This document shows, piece after piece, positions 35,258-35,433 of a stretch of 35,433 nucleotides of DNA. How positions within the stretch are numbered: position 1 is the first letter of the stretch; every line of letters starts with the position of its first letter. Both the position numbers and the translations under genes were made by a program. A model generated the notes under the pieces. The model was not told the DNA's origin. It did not search any database and saw only the letters and a list, made by a program, of their open reading frames with translations. Source of the DNA: Planctomycetaceae bacterium. Its GTDB lineage: Bacteria > Planctomycetota > Planctomycetia > Pirellulales > Thermoguttaceae. The DNA lies in NCBI GenBank assembly GCA_031274255.1, contig JAISQK010000234.1, positions 1 through 35,433 of the forward strand. Direction: 5' to 3'.

Positions 35258-35433
35258 ACTAGCATCTCTTGTTATTTTATCAGATTTTTGACGATGTTCA
35301 AGAGGTTTTCCTCGCGATGATTGTACCTGAATTCGGTTTCCTTTCAATGGAGGATAAAGGTTTGAGAAGAACGGCCGTTGAACTTGGCAAGACGTCTTTT
35401 GGCATAACTCCAAAACGCTTCCATTCCATTGAC
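35258..35433 (-). mobile_element. IS1595-family insertion sequence, right partial copy
   Basis: Matches 26565-26739 of the full-length copy with a few substitutions and one extra T. The outermost 8 bases (GGCTCTTG) of the terminal repeat are missing and replaced by CTGTGT next to the IS630 relic. It holds the coding end of the transposase, including the same TGA that breaks FILH-KETEFRYN in the copy at 26557-27263, and runs off the right edge. Confidence 0.88.

Overview
The window most likely comes from a diderm bacterium of the Planctomycetota or a close PVC relative. The evidence is two DUF1559-domain proteins (one with the classic prepilin-like N-terminus), a secreted formylglycine sulfatase, a small lipoprotein of the 'V-x-G-x-V-x-Y-D-G-x-P-L' type, large secreted proteins of unknown function, and two ECF sigma/anti-sigma pairs. 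The lineage is an inference; there is no rRNA or tRNA here to fix it. Both ends of the window fall inside copies of the same IS1595-family insertion sequence in the same orientation, so it is probably a contig that broke at IS repeats.

Layout. 1-1224: IS fragment, an 11-unit 21-bp tandem array, then hairpin-rich mosaic repeats. 1225-4720 (minus): mnmG and a secreted sulfatase. 4989-7441 (plus): larB, an unknown membrane protein and a bacterial-PH-domain membrane protein. 7715-11196 (plus): a sigma-54-type promoter followed by nifH-nifI1-nifI2-nifD, a molybdenum-nitrogenase cluster of the anaerobe/clostridial type with all cofactor ligands intact, but without nifK. 11197-11628: mosaic repeats where nifK would be expected. 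11629-15111 (minus): a secreted DUF1559 protein and a secreted unknown. 15123-16461: telomere-like tract, inverted mosaic repeats and a second 21-bp array. 16297-17780 (minus): ECF sigma factor and anti-sigma factor. 17935-26286 (minus): a double FAD-oxidoreductase fusion, a lipoprotein, a pilin-like DUF1559 protein with a 14-G tract near its start, an outer-membrane beta-barrel, a membrane-anchored unknown and a ZnuA-like metal-binding protein. 26557-27263: full-length IS1595-family element. 27407-33631 (plus): a second ECF sigma/anti-sigma pair and three exported proteins, two of them related to CsgG. 33677-35433: remains of two IS630-family transposases and the right-hand IS1595 fragment.

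The most unusual content is non-coding. A mosaic intergenic repeat occurs at five places and is built from short hairpins. At one hairpin at least eleven copies keep perfect pairing while the stem bases differ, so the structure rather than the sequence seems conserved. The elements often touch stop codons, one forms the 3' end of an anti-sigma gene, and one lies inside a transposase relic. Two 21-bp tandem arrays with different sequences share the same unit length, copy number, dyad design and flanking leader, and both lie near mosaic elements. The separation of nifD from nifK at a mosaic block is the main functional puzzle of the window.
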